This document shows, one piece after another, positions 1 through 11,900 of a stretch of 64,000 nucleotides of DNA. Below the pieces are notes generated by a model. That model was not told the DNA's origin. It worked only from the letters and a program-made list of their open reading frames with translations, and did no database searches. A program made the translations under genes and the position numbers. The stretch is from NCBI GenBank assembly GCA_050084985.1, contig JBITNC010000001.1, positions 157,418,001 to 157,482,000 of the forward strand, read 5' to 3'. Positions within the stretch are counted from its first letter, which is position 1. Every line of letters begins with the position of its first letter. The DNA comes from Nageia nagi (Eukaryota; Pinophyta).

Positions 1-1998
1 AGCGTTCATCTTGGGTGCAAAAATGTGTTAATTGAGCACTTAAGGTTGGATATCCCTCTTCTAGGGATTTAGGAGTTATTTTTAATTAATTAGGAGTATT
101 TTATTATTTAATTAGGAGTATTGGGCTATTTTCCACCATCGGATGTAAAAATGTAATTAATGACCTCAATCTATGCTCTTAAAGGGCGACGTCTCACTTA
201 TGGGACATAATGAGGCCTTAAGTTGTAATTTGGTGGACCCGATAGGTCATTTATGCTAGACATCTCATCTTAGGAGCTAATGAATGTTTTGTAACCCCAA
301 TGAGGAATAAGGATGTCTAGGTAGCCTTTGAGTGAGAAGCTTCCTATAAATGACCATTAGAGTCTCATTTGAAGATATGCTTGATTATTATTATTTTGTT
401 GGCGTAAGCTCTCTCTCCATTCCTCTTGTGCACTCAAGGAAGGTACTTAAGATCCACGATTCCTCAAGCCTTAGTTGACTGCTACTTTGAGGCCTAGCAT
501 TCCTCAAAGGTCCAACGAATGCTACTTAGTGTCGGGCATTCCATAAGATTATTTTAAGATTGCCAACATTGTTGAGGAGTCTTGGAATCCATCAGGGATT
601 CACTCCAACTATTGTTGTTGAGCTCCACCATTGCTGAGTTTGTGTACACCTCTTTATCTGTTGATGAGGGCTTCCTACCTCTGACATCATACCTTGGGGC
701 ATCCTGAGAGACTTGCATTGCCAGATTTACACTCTTGGAGAGCCTACTACCAAATGTCTATCTTCTTGAGTCAATTTTAGCACATCTGAGGGTTCTTGAA
801 GTGAGATCCAGTTTCCCTGGTTGACACGTCTCATTCTTGGGCACATATTTGCTCTTGAGAGGCTTGTAACTTGTTTCTCTTGGTTAGATTTGTTATTCAG
901 TATTTTAAATATATTTTTCGGCATCATTTCCTTGTGTGTAATTAAGATCTTGCTCTTGGAATTGGACGCGTGCCTTTATGTGATGTAATTTTGAGTATCA
1001 GATTCCTAGGATAATTCATCCTAATTTTAGAATAATTGTGGAGTGATAAGAATTGATTTATGAGCATGATTAGGGCATATTTGAGTTATTTGGAATTTAT
1101 GGAAAATTAAAGAATTAATTCAGTCATTATTTGGGCTATTCCTAGTTTGAGAATATTACAAAATGCCCCCTTCCCATAGATTGTGCAATTTTGATCTTTT
1201 TCGAGAAGTTCCAAGTTTAAATATGCTTGATTTCTCATGCTTCACAACTTGGCATCTTCAATTTTCACATCTGACTTGATAAAAAGTAACTCCATTTTTT
1301 ATAGGCCTTTCCAAGACCCAGAAACCTGTTCTTAAAATGTTTCCTTGAAATTCTGGTTCCTTATTGCTCCAAACCTAGTGGCTTAGCATTCAGAACTGCC
1401 TCAGGACTTTCCTGAGTAGCCTCTGTGTATCATTTCATCATCTGGCTACTTTAAGTCTTTAGAACCATCTTGATCTAGTCATCGCATAGGCAATCTCGTA
1501 TTTTGAGGGGTGTTGTGCAAGCACAACCGGTAGTAATGTAAAAGGAGAGATATGGTGCCATTGACATTCTTAAAAGACACTATGCAACATTTAAATGTAT
1601 ACACACATTTGCTCCCTTCAGATATGCATCAATCGATAGAAGAGAGTGTAGGCACATATTTTAATAGGAAGACAAAAGGCAGTTGCAAGATAAGCAATTG
1701 TTTAACAAAACAAGGTCTGTGATATAAGAGCAAAGGTTGTTGTGAAATCCATACATTTGGCTATTTGCACCACATTCACATCTGATTCTGGCATCCTGTG
1801 TTAACAATCATATTATTTTAAGTTATCAGCCCACACAGATAGGCAGGAGCTTTTGATGATCAGAAGCCAAGAAACAAGTTACACTTTTGCTCTTGAATTA
1901 AGTTCTCTATCTTGGCAAAGCAAACATTGGCCTATGATTTCTGTCTTCCACGGAGGCTGAGTACAAGGCATTATAAAGTGCAACCTGTAAGGGAGTAG
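1..1998. other. Gene-free repeat-like DNA, possible old LTR fragment
   Basis: No open frame with recognisable homology was seen on either strand. Around 340-430 a TATA-like CCTATAAATGACC is followed by a pyrimidine-rich stretch (CTCTCTCTCC). That layout resembles the promoter and R/U5 part of a plant LTR, but no partner LTR or target duplication was found. The call is therefore only a possible retroelement fragment. Confidence 0.3.
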
Positions 1999-2271
1999 TT
2001 GAAGTTCATCACCAATGGATTTGATAGTTTGTTGATGATGAAGCAAAATCTCTTTTTCTTTCTACAATTCAAAGGGAAAGTAGAGATGTACACTTGGGCA
2101 AAAGATGTTTATGAAATTGAGAGAGAAAACTTGTGGTTTTCTGGTTTGACCATTAAGAGGGTTATTAGACCTAATGACCATGATAAGACTAAACTTGGAG
2201 CAGTTATATACCTAGGAGGAAGGTGTTTGATTTTTGACACACGATCATTTTTGTTTCATGTGTGTCTGTAA
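1999..2271 (+). other. Unassigned 90-codon open frame
   Basis: An ATG-to-stop frame of 90 codons, rich in aromatic and basic residues. I do not recognise a domain, and there is no splice or neighbour context to support it. It may be a fragment of a mobile-element protein or chance. It is listed only because it is one of the longer open frames in the first 2.5 kb. Confidence 0.12.
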
Positions 2272-3062
2272 TGATCCAAACCAGGAAAAAGTATAAATTA
2301 TCCTTTTAATTTCAGAATTTGCAAATGATGCCCTAGTTTATGAATTTAACTTCAAAACCAATTTCATCCATACACTTCCATGCATAAATTGTTTCAGATT
2401 TAAACAATTTATGCCTTAATTTCAGATTTGAAATAAGACTGAAAATTGCATGCAATTACTCCACAAAATTTTGAATTGAGTAACATTCATCTCCATATAC
2501 CAAAACGAACGTATATCAATAACAAGTGGGCAACTATGGCACCCTAGAAGAGGGGTGAGCCTCTTAGGGGCTGAAACAAGTATATGAAAGTACTCAAAAG
2601 TGTGTCCTTGGCTCTCCAAGGCTAGGTGAACCACTTGGAAGGCTGAAGAAGGATGCAAGATGCTCAATCTCGAAAGCTGAATGCTCAATGATGGACGCTC
2701 TACTCCAAGACTCCTGAATGCTCAATTGTGAAAGCTGAAGTATCAATGATGCCTTAGATGAATCCTCTAATGAATGACTTAGGGGTTTTCGTCCCTATGC
2801 CCTTTGAAACCAAGGGGGTATTCGTCCCCAAAGTCTTGTTGTTCTTCGAGTGACACTGAGAGGGGGGGGGTGAATCAGTGTATATAAAAATAATCAATTT
2901 AATCTTCTTAAATAAAGATAGATTAAAAGTCAGAGAAAAATGAGCAAGCACACCAGTACATCACACAACACCAGATGTAACGAGGTTCACCAGATTGGCT
3001 ACATCCCCGAAATTGACTGCTTGGACACCAATCCAAATCCAGCCATTAAAGAAAGCTTACAG
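2272..3062. other. Non-coding leader of the minisatellite block
   Basis: No gene seen. A run of nine or more G residues (about 2862-2870) inside GAGAGG...GTGAATCAG is followed by TATATAAAAA. This looks like the border of a plant LTR-type repeat, which is inference from general appearance. It leads directly into the tandem repeats that start at 3063. Confidence 0.3.
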
Positions 3063-3371
3063 ATTCACAACACCAACTGTGAAGGGTAGCACCAACTACC
3101 ACTCTGAGAATAGCAGCACCTACTGCTTGGAGCACCAACTCCAGCTCTCCAATTCACAGCACCAACTGTGAAGGGTAGCACCAACTACCACTCTGAGCAT
3201 AGCAGCACCTACTGCTTGGAGCACCAACTCCAGCTCTCAAATTCACAGCACCAACTGTGAAGGGTAGCACCAACTACCACTTTGAGCATAGCAGCACCTA
3301 CTGCTTGGAGCACCAACTCCAGCTCTCAAATTCACAGCACCAACTGTGAAGGATAGCACCAACTACCACTT
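3063..3371. repeat. 89-bp minisatellite, about 3.5 copies
   Basis: Units start with ATTCACA(A/G)CACCAACTG at 3063, 3152, 3241 and 3330, exactly 89 bp apart. The last unit is cut short at about 3371. Units differ at only a few positions. Each unit is itself built from shorter CACCAACT-type words. Confidence 0.93.
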
Positions 3372-3639
3372 ATCAAGCACCCACTTGAGACAACATTCAA
3401 AAGGGAGGTAAGAATACAGTTCTAGAAGACCCTCAATGGTCTAGCTCTAATGCTCACTGTTCATTCTCTGCACACAGCTCCAAAGTAACACAATTAAACA
3501 ATCACTATACTCTTTGCATATTCGTTTGCTCACTTCACCTTCTCCGGATACTCCCCTCTTCCACGCTATTACCTCCTCTCACGCACTTCTCTACACGCAC
3601 ATCTCATCACACTCTATTGCCTCCACTCCGGCACTTCAC

Positions 3640-3926
3640 TCTACACACTTCGGATGCTTCACACTGCACACTTCGGATACTTCACTCTTCACACTTCAGA
3701 TACTTCACTCTGCACACTTCGGATGCTTTACACTGCACACTTCGGATACTTCACTCTTCACACTTCAGATACTTCACTCTGCACACTTCGGATGCTTTAC
3801 ACTGCACACTTCGGATACTTCACTCTTCACACTTCAGATACTTCACTCTGCACACTTCGGATGCTTCACACTACACACAGCGGATTCTTCACACTACACA
3901 CAGCGGATTCTTCACACAACACACAG
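3640..3926. repeat. 23-bp minisatellite with a 69-bp higher-order unit
   Basis: The word CGGATGCTT recurs at 3651, 3720, 3789 and 3858, a period of 69 bp. Each 69-bp unit is three variants of a 23-bp monomer (CACTTCGGATRCTTCACNCTG type). The array continues as single 23-bp steps with cores at 3858, 3881 and 3904. All three plus frames stay open across it (the longest frame runs 3654-4241), which follows from the repeat composition and is not evidence of a protein. Confidence 0.93.
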
Positions 3927-4319
3927 CACTACCTCACTTACACTTCTTTTCTCTCTTTGAGCTGTGCAATCACAACTACCACTCTCCTCGAGCTGTGCAC
4001 TCACAACTATCGCTTCATTAACTTCTCACACTATGTCCTCATTTTTCACACTCCACACACTCCTACTTTTCTCACATTCACTCTTCACCTCATTCCTGTA
4101 ATTAACCGTTACACATCAAGAAAACTCCAAGAAACTGTTCCTATCATTACACGTTATCAAATACAAACTGAAAAGGAATCCTTGTTTGTAACTTCTTCTG
4201 CACCAAAAAGAGTTCACTGTCTGAGTCTGCAACTGCTGTAACTGTCGAACGCTCCTATTGCTCAAACAGATTTGTTCAGACACGTATACCTCTTTCTCCA
4301 CTGATTTCGGAGATTTCTG

Positions 4320-4618
4320 ATAATTTCGGACTCTTTTCTTCTTCATAAAGGTATTTCGGATAATTCCGGACTCTTTTCTTCTTCATAATGGTATTTCTGA
4401 TAATTCCGGACTCTTTTCTTCTTCATAAAGGTATTTCGGATAATTCCGGACTCTTTTCTTCTTCATAATGGTATTTCTGATAATTCCGGACTCTTTTCTT
4501 CTTTATAAAGGTATTTCGGATAATTCCGGACTCTTTTCTTCTTCATAATGGTATTTCTGATAATTCCGGACTCTTTTCTTCTTTATAAAGGTATTTCGGA
4601 TAATTCTGGACTCTTTTC
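4320..4618. repeat. 40-bp minisatellite with alternating 80-bp unit
   Basis: The word CGGACTCTTTTCTTCTT recurs every 40 bp from 4327 (4327, 4367, 4407, 4447 and on) to about 4618. Units alternate between CATAAAGGTATTTCGG and CATAATGGTATTTCTG forms, so the true repeat has become an 80-bp dimer. Confidence 0.93.
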
Positions 4619-4860
4619 TCCGCACTTTTATCTTCGCATTTTTGTCTCCGAACTTTTCAACACCTACACCATGATGTCATCATCTCCGGACTCCGGTCTC
4701 CGCACTTTTATCTTCGCACTTTTGTCTCCGGACTTTTCAACACCTACACCATGATGTCATCATCTCCGGACTCCGGTCTTCGCACTTTTATCTTCGCACT
4801 TTTGTCTCCGGACTTTTCAACACCTACACCATGATGTCATCATCTCCGGACTCCGGTCTT
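4619..4860. repeat. 80-bp minisatellite, three copies
   Basis: CGCACTTTTATCTTCGCA starts at 4621, 4701 and 4781, exactly 80 bp apart. Each unit ends in ATGATGTCATCATCTCCGG and related words. It abuts the 40/80-bp array and shares its CCGGACTC word, suggesting a common origin. Confidence 0.92.
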
Positions 4861-5254
4861 TACCACAACGTGACTCTCTTATTTTCTGTGACATCATCCT
4901 TTTTAATCCGGAACATTTTACTTCCGGGACATTTATTTTATGGACTCCGTATTGTCAATCTCTCTTTGCCGATCTCATCTCTGCATTCCGGAATGCTTTA
5001 TTCGCTGGCTCCGGCTCTTTGATCACTCTTTGCTGACCTCATCATCTCCAGAAGCCGGTTCTATTCACAAATGTGAACATCATTCTCCCCGTGACGTCAT
5101 CTCTTGCTTCCGGATTGTTTTACTCGCTGGCTCCGGCTCTTTGATCGCTCCTTGCTTACCTCATCACTTTCAGACTCCGGTTTTGAGTGAAGGCCCGAAA
5201 TCGCTGACGTCATCTCTTCCGGAACGCTTTGTTTACTAACCCCGGCTTTACCAA

Positions 5255-5478
5255 AATCACGTGTTGACAACATTACAATCACTCATCACCTCCGGAACTC
5301 GATCAACATCTTGTTAACAACAATTACAATCACACTTCACCTCCGGAACTCGGTCAAACCTCCGGAACCCGATCAACACCTTGTTGACAACAATTACAAT
5401 CACACTTCACCTCCGGAACCCGGTCAAACCTCCGGAACCTGATCAAAACCTTGTTGACAACAACTACAATCACACATA
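5255..5478. repeat. 70-bp minisatellite, about three copies
   Basis: TTGTTRACAACAATTACAAT recurs at 5311, 5381 and 5451, a 70-bp period. Each unit holds one or two CTCCGGAAC words, which also occur in the arrays just upstream. A more diverged copy lies at about 5255. Confidence 0.9.
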
Positions 5479-5490
5479 CTCAACAAGTCT

Positions 5491-5516
5491 CTCTTGTGGG
5501 TTTTCGTCCACAAGAG
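5491..5516. other. Perfect 9-bp stem-loop
   Basis: CTCTTGTGG (5491-5499) and CCACAAGAG (5508-5516) are perfect inverted repeats around an 8-base loop. It marks the end of the minisatellite block. A functional terminator or RNA structure cannot be inferred from this alone. Confidence 0.7.
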
Positions 5517-5569
5517 GGAAGAAGCAATTGCTCCTCAAAGAAGAAGATTTTATGTCTAAGTGATGATTT

Positions 5570-6294
5570 TCCAATTGGGTGCCCCTTACTTAAATACATG
5601 AAAATGCACAACATTATGACATGGCCGACTTCCTTGGGGATAAAAACATCATCATCATGGCCGACCTGCTCCAGAGATCGATTTTGATCCAATGGAGTCA
5701 TGTGACAACTCGTTTCTTATGTACTTGATGAAATCTATCCAACGGTGAAGTTATTACACCATTTAGAGATCTTGGGAGAACAAGTTACACCTCATTACAT
5801 CAAAGGGTGTATGACAAAGTAAAAAATATCTCAAAAGGCATGTGACAATGCCAAAACTATCAAAAACACTCCTAAGTACTAAAATCACACCTAACTAACA
5901 AAGAGAGAGGGGCACCCTAGTCGAAGCGGCCCAATAAAATATTACAATGCATGAAATGAGTGGGACCCTTAATTTTGGGTCATTACAATGTCTATTAAAA
6001 TGTATCTTATAGTATTTGCATAACCCAAAGGTCACGTCTGAAGGAAAATATTTTTACATGGAACAAATTTGTTTTCATCAGATGATTAAGATCTCTTTGA
6101 ATTCTTTCACTTCACTTCTAATCCCACAAAATGGTAGTTTTGAGATTGCAAAGAATCATTGTTATGGTGGTTTAGTTGAAAGGGGTTTTAATTGTTGCAT
6201 ACCAATGTGATTGTAAAGACTCACCATAAGTTGTTTGTAGCCAAGGTCTTGAAGAGAAAGTAGGATGTTAAGTCTCGTGAACAACTTGGGCTAA
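5570..6294. other. No gene seen
   Basis: AT-rich sequence without a recognisable coding segment. A short 64-codon frame at 6016-6210 (+) has no identifiable domain. Confidence 0.4.
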
Positions 6295-6461
6295 CAAAAT
6301 GGCTCCTTAGACCAACACTTTCGTTTATTAAGTTTTCAATCTCATAACTATGACACCTCTTGAGAGCCTTTAATAGACAAAATGGCTTCTTAGACCAACA
6401 CCTTTGTTTATTAAGTTTTCAATCTCATAACTATGACACCTCTTGAGAGCCTTTAATAGAC
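6295..6461. repeat. 83-bp tandem duplication
   Basis: CAAAATGGCT(C/T)CTTAGACC starts at 6295 and again at 6378. The two copies differ at only a few bases, so the duplication is recent relative to nearby elements. Confidence 0.92.
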
Positions 6462-6469
6462 TTTTTCTG

Positions 6470-7440
6470 GCCATTGATACGACAAACTGCAGTACCTTCT
6501 TATTATGAACTAGCCAATAAAAATAACAGAATAATATTCCAATTATATAAAAATAACAGAATTGAAGAGTAATATCACCATGTAATTCTAATTGAAGAGT
6601 AATTTGCAATAGTCAAATCTATAATATTGAATAATATAAGTCCAAAAATGATACCATCCACCACTTTGAGGTGGTGAACCTCCAATAGCCTGGCCAATTC
6701 GAGGTGCAAACTCCAAATATTATAATGAGTAATGAGTATATAATTTTCCAATTATAATAATTAGCATTACATGTGATCCTACTTATATGATATTATTTCT
6801 AATAATGGCATCATCCCACGTAAGGGCCAGATAAAGAGTCATTACACTTAGTATGCTGCAACATCAGCTTCTTACAATAGTCATGAACTAACGGTGGAAG
6901 GCTAAACATTTAGAAGGCTTACAAGGAAATTGACATGAATCATCATTTATTTCTCATTGTATATAGAGAACAGGTTTAATCTTGAGGAATCATGGTCTTA
7001 CAAAGTTTTTTAAAGAGATATTGGAAAACCAATCAAATACCCTTGTTCCACAAAAAGAAATTGGAACTTTCAACTCTACTTTCTACTTTACTAGAAGTGT
7101 ACATAGTGTGGGGCATATACAAGTAATTGGAATGGGTGTCAACATGGCTAGTAGGATGATACATTGATAAGTGACATAATAAGAAAGAAAAATCTATTGA
7201 TGGCCATAGTAAGACTTCGTACACATTTTGCCTCCTATCATAGTATGTGAAATAAATATTTGTCATTACATGCATCAAATGATTTCCTTTTTGAATAGAA
7301 TCTAAAAATATTGAAGAGAGTGAGGTAAGAATTTATATCACAAAGTTAGTGTATATTATGTGTTTTAGAAGGAAGATGTTTTGATTCTAACTTATCATTG
7401 CTTACATCATGAATGTGCATTACGTTTAAATGCCATTTTT
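6470..7440. other. AT-rich DNA, no gene seen
   Basis: No coding domain was recognised. The exon that should precede the first visible TOP3A exon was searched for here, as a CxxC-containing frame ending at a GT donor, and was not found. It probably lies before this window or is too short to recognise. Confidence 0.4.
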
Positions 7441-7473
7441 TAATCTTGTAAAATATGTCATGTGTTCATCTTT

Positions 7474-7548
7474 ATGTCATAAAATCATGTATGTGCCTAT
7501 GTCATAAAATCATGTATGTGCCTATGTCATAAAATCATGTATGTGCCT
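7474..7548. repeat. 25-bp tandem repeat, three copies
   Basis: ATGTCATAAAATCATGTATG begins at 7474, 7499 and 7524, a 25-bp period, with almost identical copies. It lies in the intron just upstream of the first visible TOP3A exon. Confidence 0.93.
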
Positions 7549-7990
7549 TATATGATAGTATATGCTTATTTAGCATGCTTCTTTAATCTACAATGCATAT
7601 ATTTCTATAATGTGAACCATTTGTGTGCATTGTATATTTTCGTATCAATGGTTGTACTTCCATGCAGGTGTATTATCCACGTTAATTCATCTTGTATGTC
7701 AGGTTTGTGTTGTTTTCCATGTCAACTCCACATTATACACTTTCCTGGCTTTGTCTCAGGAGCTTGTCTGCACTCATTTAATCATTTCTCTATGACCAAA
7801 TATTCTTGCCAATTCTAATGATGTGGACTGGGTCTGTTAAATATCCTCTAACCGGTTTTCTTTTTCTTAGTTCTATATGTTAATTGGGTTTCTTTCTATA
7901 TTGATTAGAGAAACTGGTCACATGTTTAATGAATTGTCAAAACATAAAGCTTGCTAAATAATATTGATGGAGTTGCATTTTACTGTTCAG

Positions 7991-8912
7991 GATGGAAAGT
8001 TCATGGTTGGATGTCAAAATTATCCCCATGTAAGTATCTTCTCTTATTAAATAAATTCTTTATATATCCTCTAGTTTTTTTTTGTTATATCCTAGGTACA
8101 AATAATCTAGGATTTGAGTAACCGGGAAGAGGACCTGTTAAATTATTCAGTCTATAGAAAACATATTTTTAAGAGCCATCCAGAAGTTAGTGATCTATTG
8201 TTTGAGGCACTTGAAAAGGGTAAGATAAATACATCATTTTGCAAGGCTTAGAAAACATAAGCATCTAATTCACATGCTTTATGCATTTACTAATTTTTAT
8301 TGTTTTAGCAACCAATTAATATTTCATTAACAATTCATTTGTTGCCAATATGCATCAATAAATGTTATATTCCATTTCATGCCTAATTCTTAGAGACAAT
8401 TGTATCTCTTAATTCCATTGGCCTACCTAAGTCACCTGTGAACATCAATAAAGATTCATTTTATTAATTTGTTGCATTTTACTGGTTGTAGTCTTTTACA
8501 TGAAGCACCTGAACTGTGAACACAATATCCTTATTTGTCACTGCTCCGTAAAGTTCTGGACAGAATATCCTATATATAAATAAGGGGTTCTCATTATTAG
8601 GAATCAATTTGCCTTGAATTTCACCATGTATTGGTATTGATTTTTTGCAGTGTAGAAATGTTGTATGGTTGCCTGGAGCAATATCTGAGGCATCAGTTAC
8701 CAATCAATCATGCAACTCTTGCATGCCAGGTATTTTCGTTGAAGTTCATTTCTTTTATTTTGAATCATAGATACTTTGAGAAGACAGAGTTTCAACACAG
8801 TTTATCAAAGGATAAGACTTTTCTCTATACCTTCTTGCAGGCCCTGTTTTCAAAATTCAGTTTAAGTTTCGACGACTGGAAATACCAGCCCAGTATAGTA
8901 CAGAGCATTTGG
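7991..8912 (+). CDS. TOP3A: TOP3A exons before the giant intron
   Basis: Three exons. 7991-8029 encodes DGKFMVGCQNYPH and ends at GTAAGT. 8651-8729 encodes CRNVVWLPG to NSCMP plus one base. 8841-8912 encodes PVFKIQFKFRRLEIPAQ and on to HL, ending one base into a Gly codon. Introns are 621 and 111 bp. The YP-CRN-VWLPG signature belongs to the T1-type zinc finger of plant TOP3-alpha, which has been linked to action on Holliday-junction-like substrates. The exon before 7991 was not identified. Confidence 0.92.
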
Positions 8913-11900
8913 GTAAAATTGCTTCCATCAGATCACAGAACGTTTTTCATTTAACTTTCTTAGTTTTAACATTTGCGGGAAATGTATGTTCACTATAAGG
9001 TTTGGTATTTCAAGTCTTTCTACATTATATGCTCTGATTGAAATTGAAGTAGAGTGTGTTGTAATGGTCTAAGCAACCACTCATACGAGTGAATGTTCTA
9101 TTATTCAGATGATATATGTCTAAAACACTAAAAGACTATAAGTGTCAACTCTTTCTTTATGTTGATCTGATCTGAGTACCTTGATTTTAAAATATCATTT
9201 GAAACCGTTGGAGAAATGTAAAATCCCTCTTGAAAAGATTTTATCCAACATACTATTATGGTGCTTCATTGATGGGTATGAAATTCTTAGTATATGAATC
9301 TTACATTGTTTTGTTTGAAATCTTTTATATTTGTTCAACTCTGTAAGGCTGAGGATTTTTTGGGTTTTTATTTCTACATCATTAGTTTTAGTGGTTTTGA
9401 AATCATGATCCTTTTGTTTCGTGCATCATTTGGTGAACTTGAGTTTATGCTTAGAAAATGCAATTATTATTTCTTTGATTCGTTCATGCTTCCTGTTTTT
9501 GTTGACCACACATTGCTATTACGAAAACTGAACACACAAAGAAACAAAGAATTCTAAAGAGAAAACTTAGAAGTAGAAAGTACTTAATTATTAAAAAAAA
9601 GAAGAGCAAACATCTCTTTATTGGAATACAGCATTGTAATCCTAAAACGTAAACCCTAAAATAACTAAAGTATACTGTTACATTGGCAAATTTATTATAA
9701 AAAGTTCATCAAGTGCCTATGACTATCCAAAACTAATAAATGACCATTATAAAAATATGATGCTGAGGTAACAGAGAGCACTAATATCCTCTCTTAATGC
9801 TAATCTGGAAAATACGCCAAGTTTATCTGAAAATTTGACAAACTTATCTGGACCGAGAGACTTGGTTAGAATATCTGCAGTCTGGTCTTGAGTAACATAA
9901 TATTAAAGTTCCACTACTTTGTCTTCTACCAGTTGTCAAATTAAACGATAATAAATATTGACATGCTTGGTGCGTTTATGAAAGATAGGATTCTTGGCTA
10001 GCTCAAGAACTCCCTGGTTATCACAAAACTGAACTGTAGACTCTGTTTGAACAACTTGTAAATCTGCAAGTCCTCTTCTAAGCGAAGTGGCTTCACAAGT
10101 CCCTTTAAGTGTTGCTTGGTACTCTGCTTCTGTAAAAGATAGAGATAGTGCATGTTTTCAAATGAAATGATAATATTAAAGTTCCACTACCTTGTCTTTG
10201 ACCAATTTTTAAATGAAATGATAATAATAATTCGACATGCTTGGTGCGTTTATGAAAGATAAGATTCTTGGCTAGCTTAAGAACTCCCTGGTTATCACAA
10301 AACTGTAGACTCTGTTTGATCAACTTGTAAATCTGCAAGTACTCTTTTTTTGTAAAAGAAAGAGATAGTGTATGTTGTTTCTTGCTGACAGAAGAAAGTA
10401 ACCACTCCTGTTCTAAGATTGAACACATAACTTGATGTGGACTTTCTGTCATCCATGGATCCAGCCCAATTCGTGTCTGAATAGCTGCTCAACTGAAGCT
10501 CTTTGCTTTACGATATAGAATGCCAAAGTCTAATGTTCTTTTCACATATATTAGCACCCTCTTTGCTGCTTTCCAGTTTTAGTCCATGGGAGTAGTCATA
10601 AAATGGAAGATATAGCTGACTGCATAGCTCAAATTAAGCTTAATGGCTGTAAGATTAATTAAGCTGCCAACAATTGCCTGCAGATTGATTCATTGGCTAT
10701 CTTTGAATCAGTCTTGGCTGAAAATTTCAGCCCTTGCTGCATGATTATTGATGAAATTTTACTATCTGCCATTCTGAACCTGTCCAACAAACCCTTGGCA
10801 TATTTTGATTGAAAGAGTAAAATATGACTATTACTTTGCCAAACCTCTACACCTAAACATTAATGTAGGAGTCCTAGATCTATCGTATCAAAAGCATGTA
10901 TAAATCTGATTTTACTTGTTCAATTGCTTTGACCTCACTACCTGTAATGATGATATCATCAACATAAACAACTAGAATTACCAAATCACCATCCGTGATT
11001 TTGATGTAGAGGTTGGGATCCGAGGGACTTATCTTGTAACATCCCCTTTGATTAAAAATAAATAAATTTGGAATCCTAGAGATTCCCTTTTGTAAATATT
11101 TTATTTATTTATCTATTTGTTGTTAGTTACTTGGGATAGAAATATAATGGTCCATTGGACCGATGTTGCGAGCCCATGTGGAACATTTTTCTCCCAAGCT
11201 TAGGATGTGTTATTTTATTAGTCATTAATGCACTTGGAGATCCTAAACTGATTGTGGGAATCCCAAGCCTCATGTAACATCCAAAATAACATAATGCACA
11301 CCTAGAACCCAACGATGGGCTTGAGCACTTGCACCAGCCTTGGGGAGGCTTCTAGACCACCACGTTGGCCCATGTTAACATTCCAGCACCCACACATGAC
11401 TCCTAGACCCACATTGGCATGCGTGGCACCTTGGAACCCCACTTTGGCATTTATGGCTTCTAGGAACCTAGGTTGGGCATGCATGACCCCTAGGCACCCT
11501 CGTTGGAGATCTTGGGCTTCCAGAAGGCTAATGTTGAGATTGGGGGGTTGGGGATGACTCTCAGGTGATATCCAGATCCACTGATGTGTTATATAAGGCA
11601 AAGGAGCCTCATTATAGAGATAGATTTGATTTGATATTGAAACCCTCTTTTACTATTCAATACTTGGCGGCATCAAGCACCCTTGGGCATGTAGACCAAG
11701 AAGAATCCAAGAGGCTTGGAACACTTTTTAACTAACAGTTGAGGTGAGTGTTCGTGTTGTGAGATTGCCCTACCTTGATGTGTCCACAACCAGTCTGCAC
11801 CTTTGAATCCATTCGGTGGCATTCTAGAACTACAGTCGATCTCTTCACCGGGAGCTAGCCTATGAGGGAGCCCTTTAATGTGGCATCCACATCTGGTAGA

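Noticed and set aside
3514-4241. His/Thr/Ser-rich protein frames.
   Set aside because: They follow the 23/69-bp tandem array, which leaves all three plus frames open; no domain or independent coding sign.
3063-5478. CRISPR-like array.
   Set aside because: The repeats are contiguous with no unique spacers, and the DNA is plant nuclear.
10295-10492. Independent RNase H gene.
   Set aside because: It is the Copia RNase H domain in its normal position beside the reverse transcriptase remnant.
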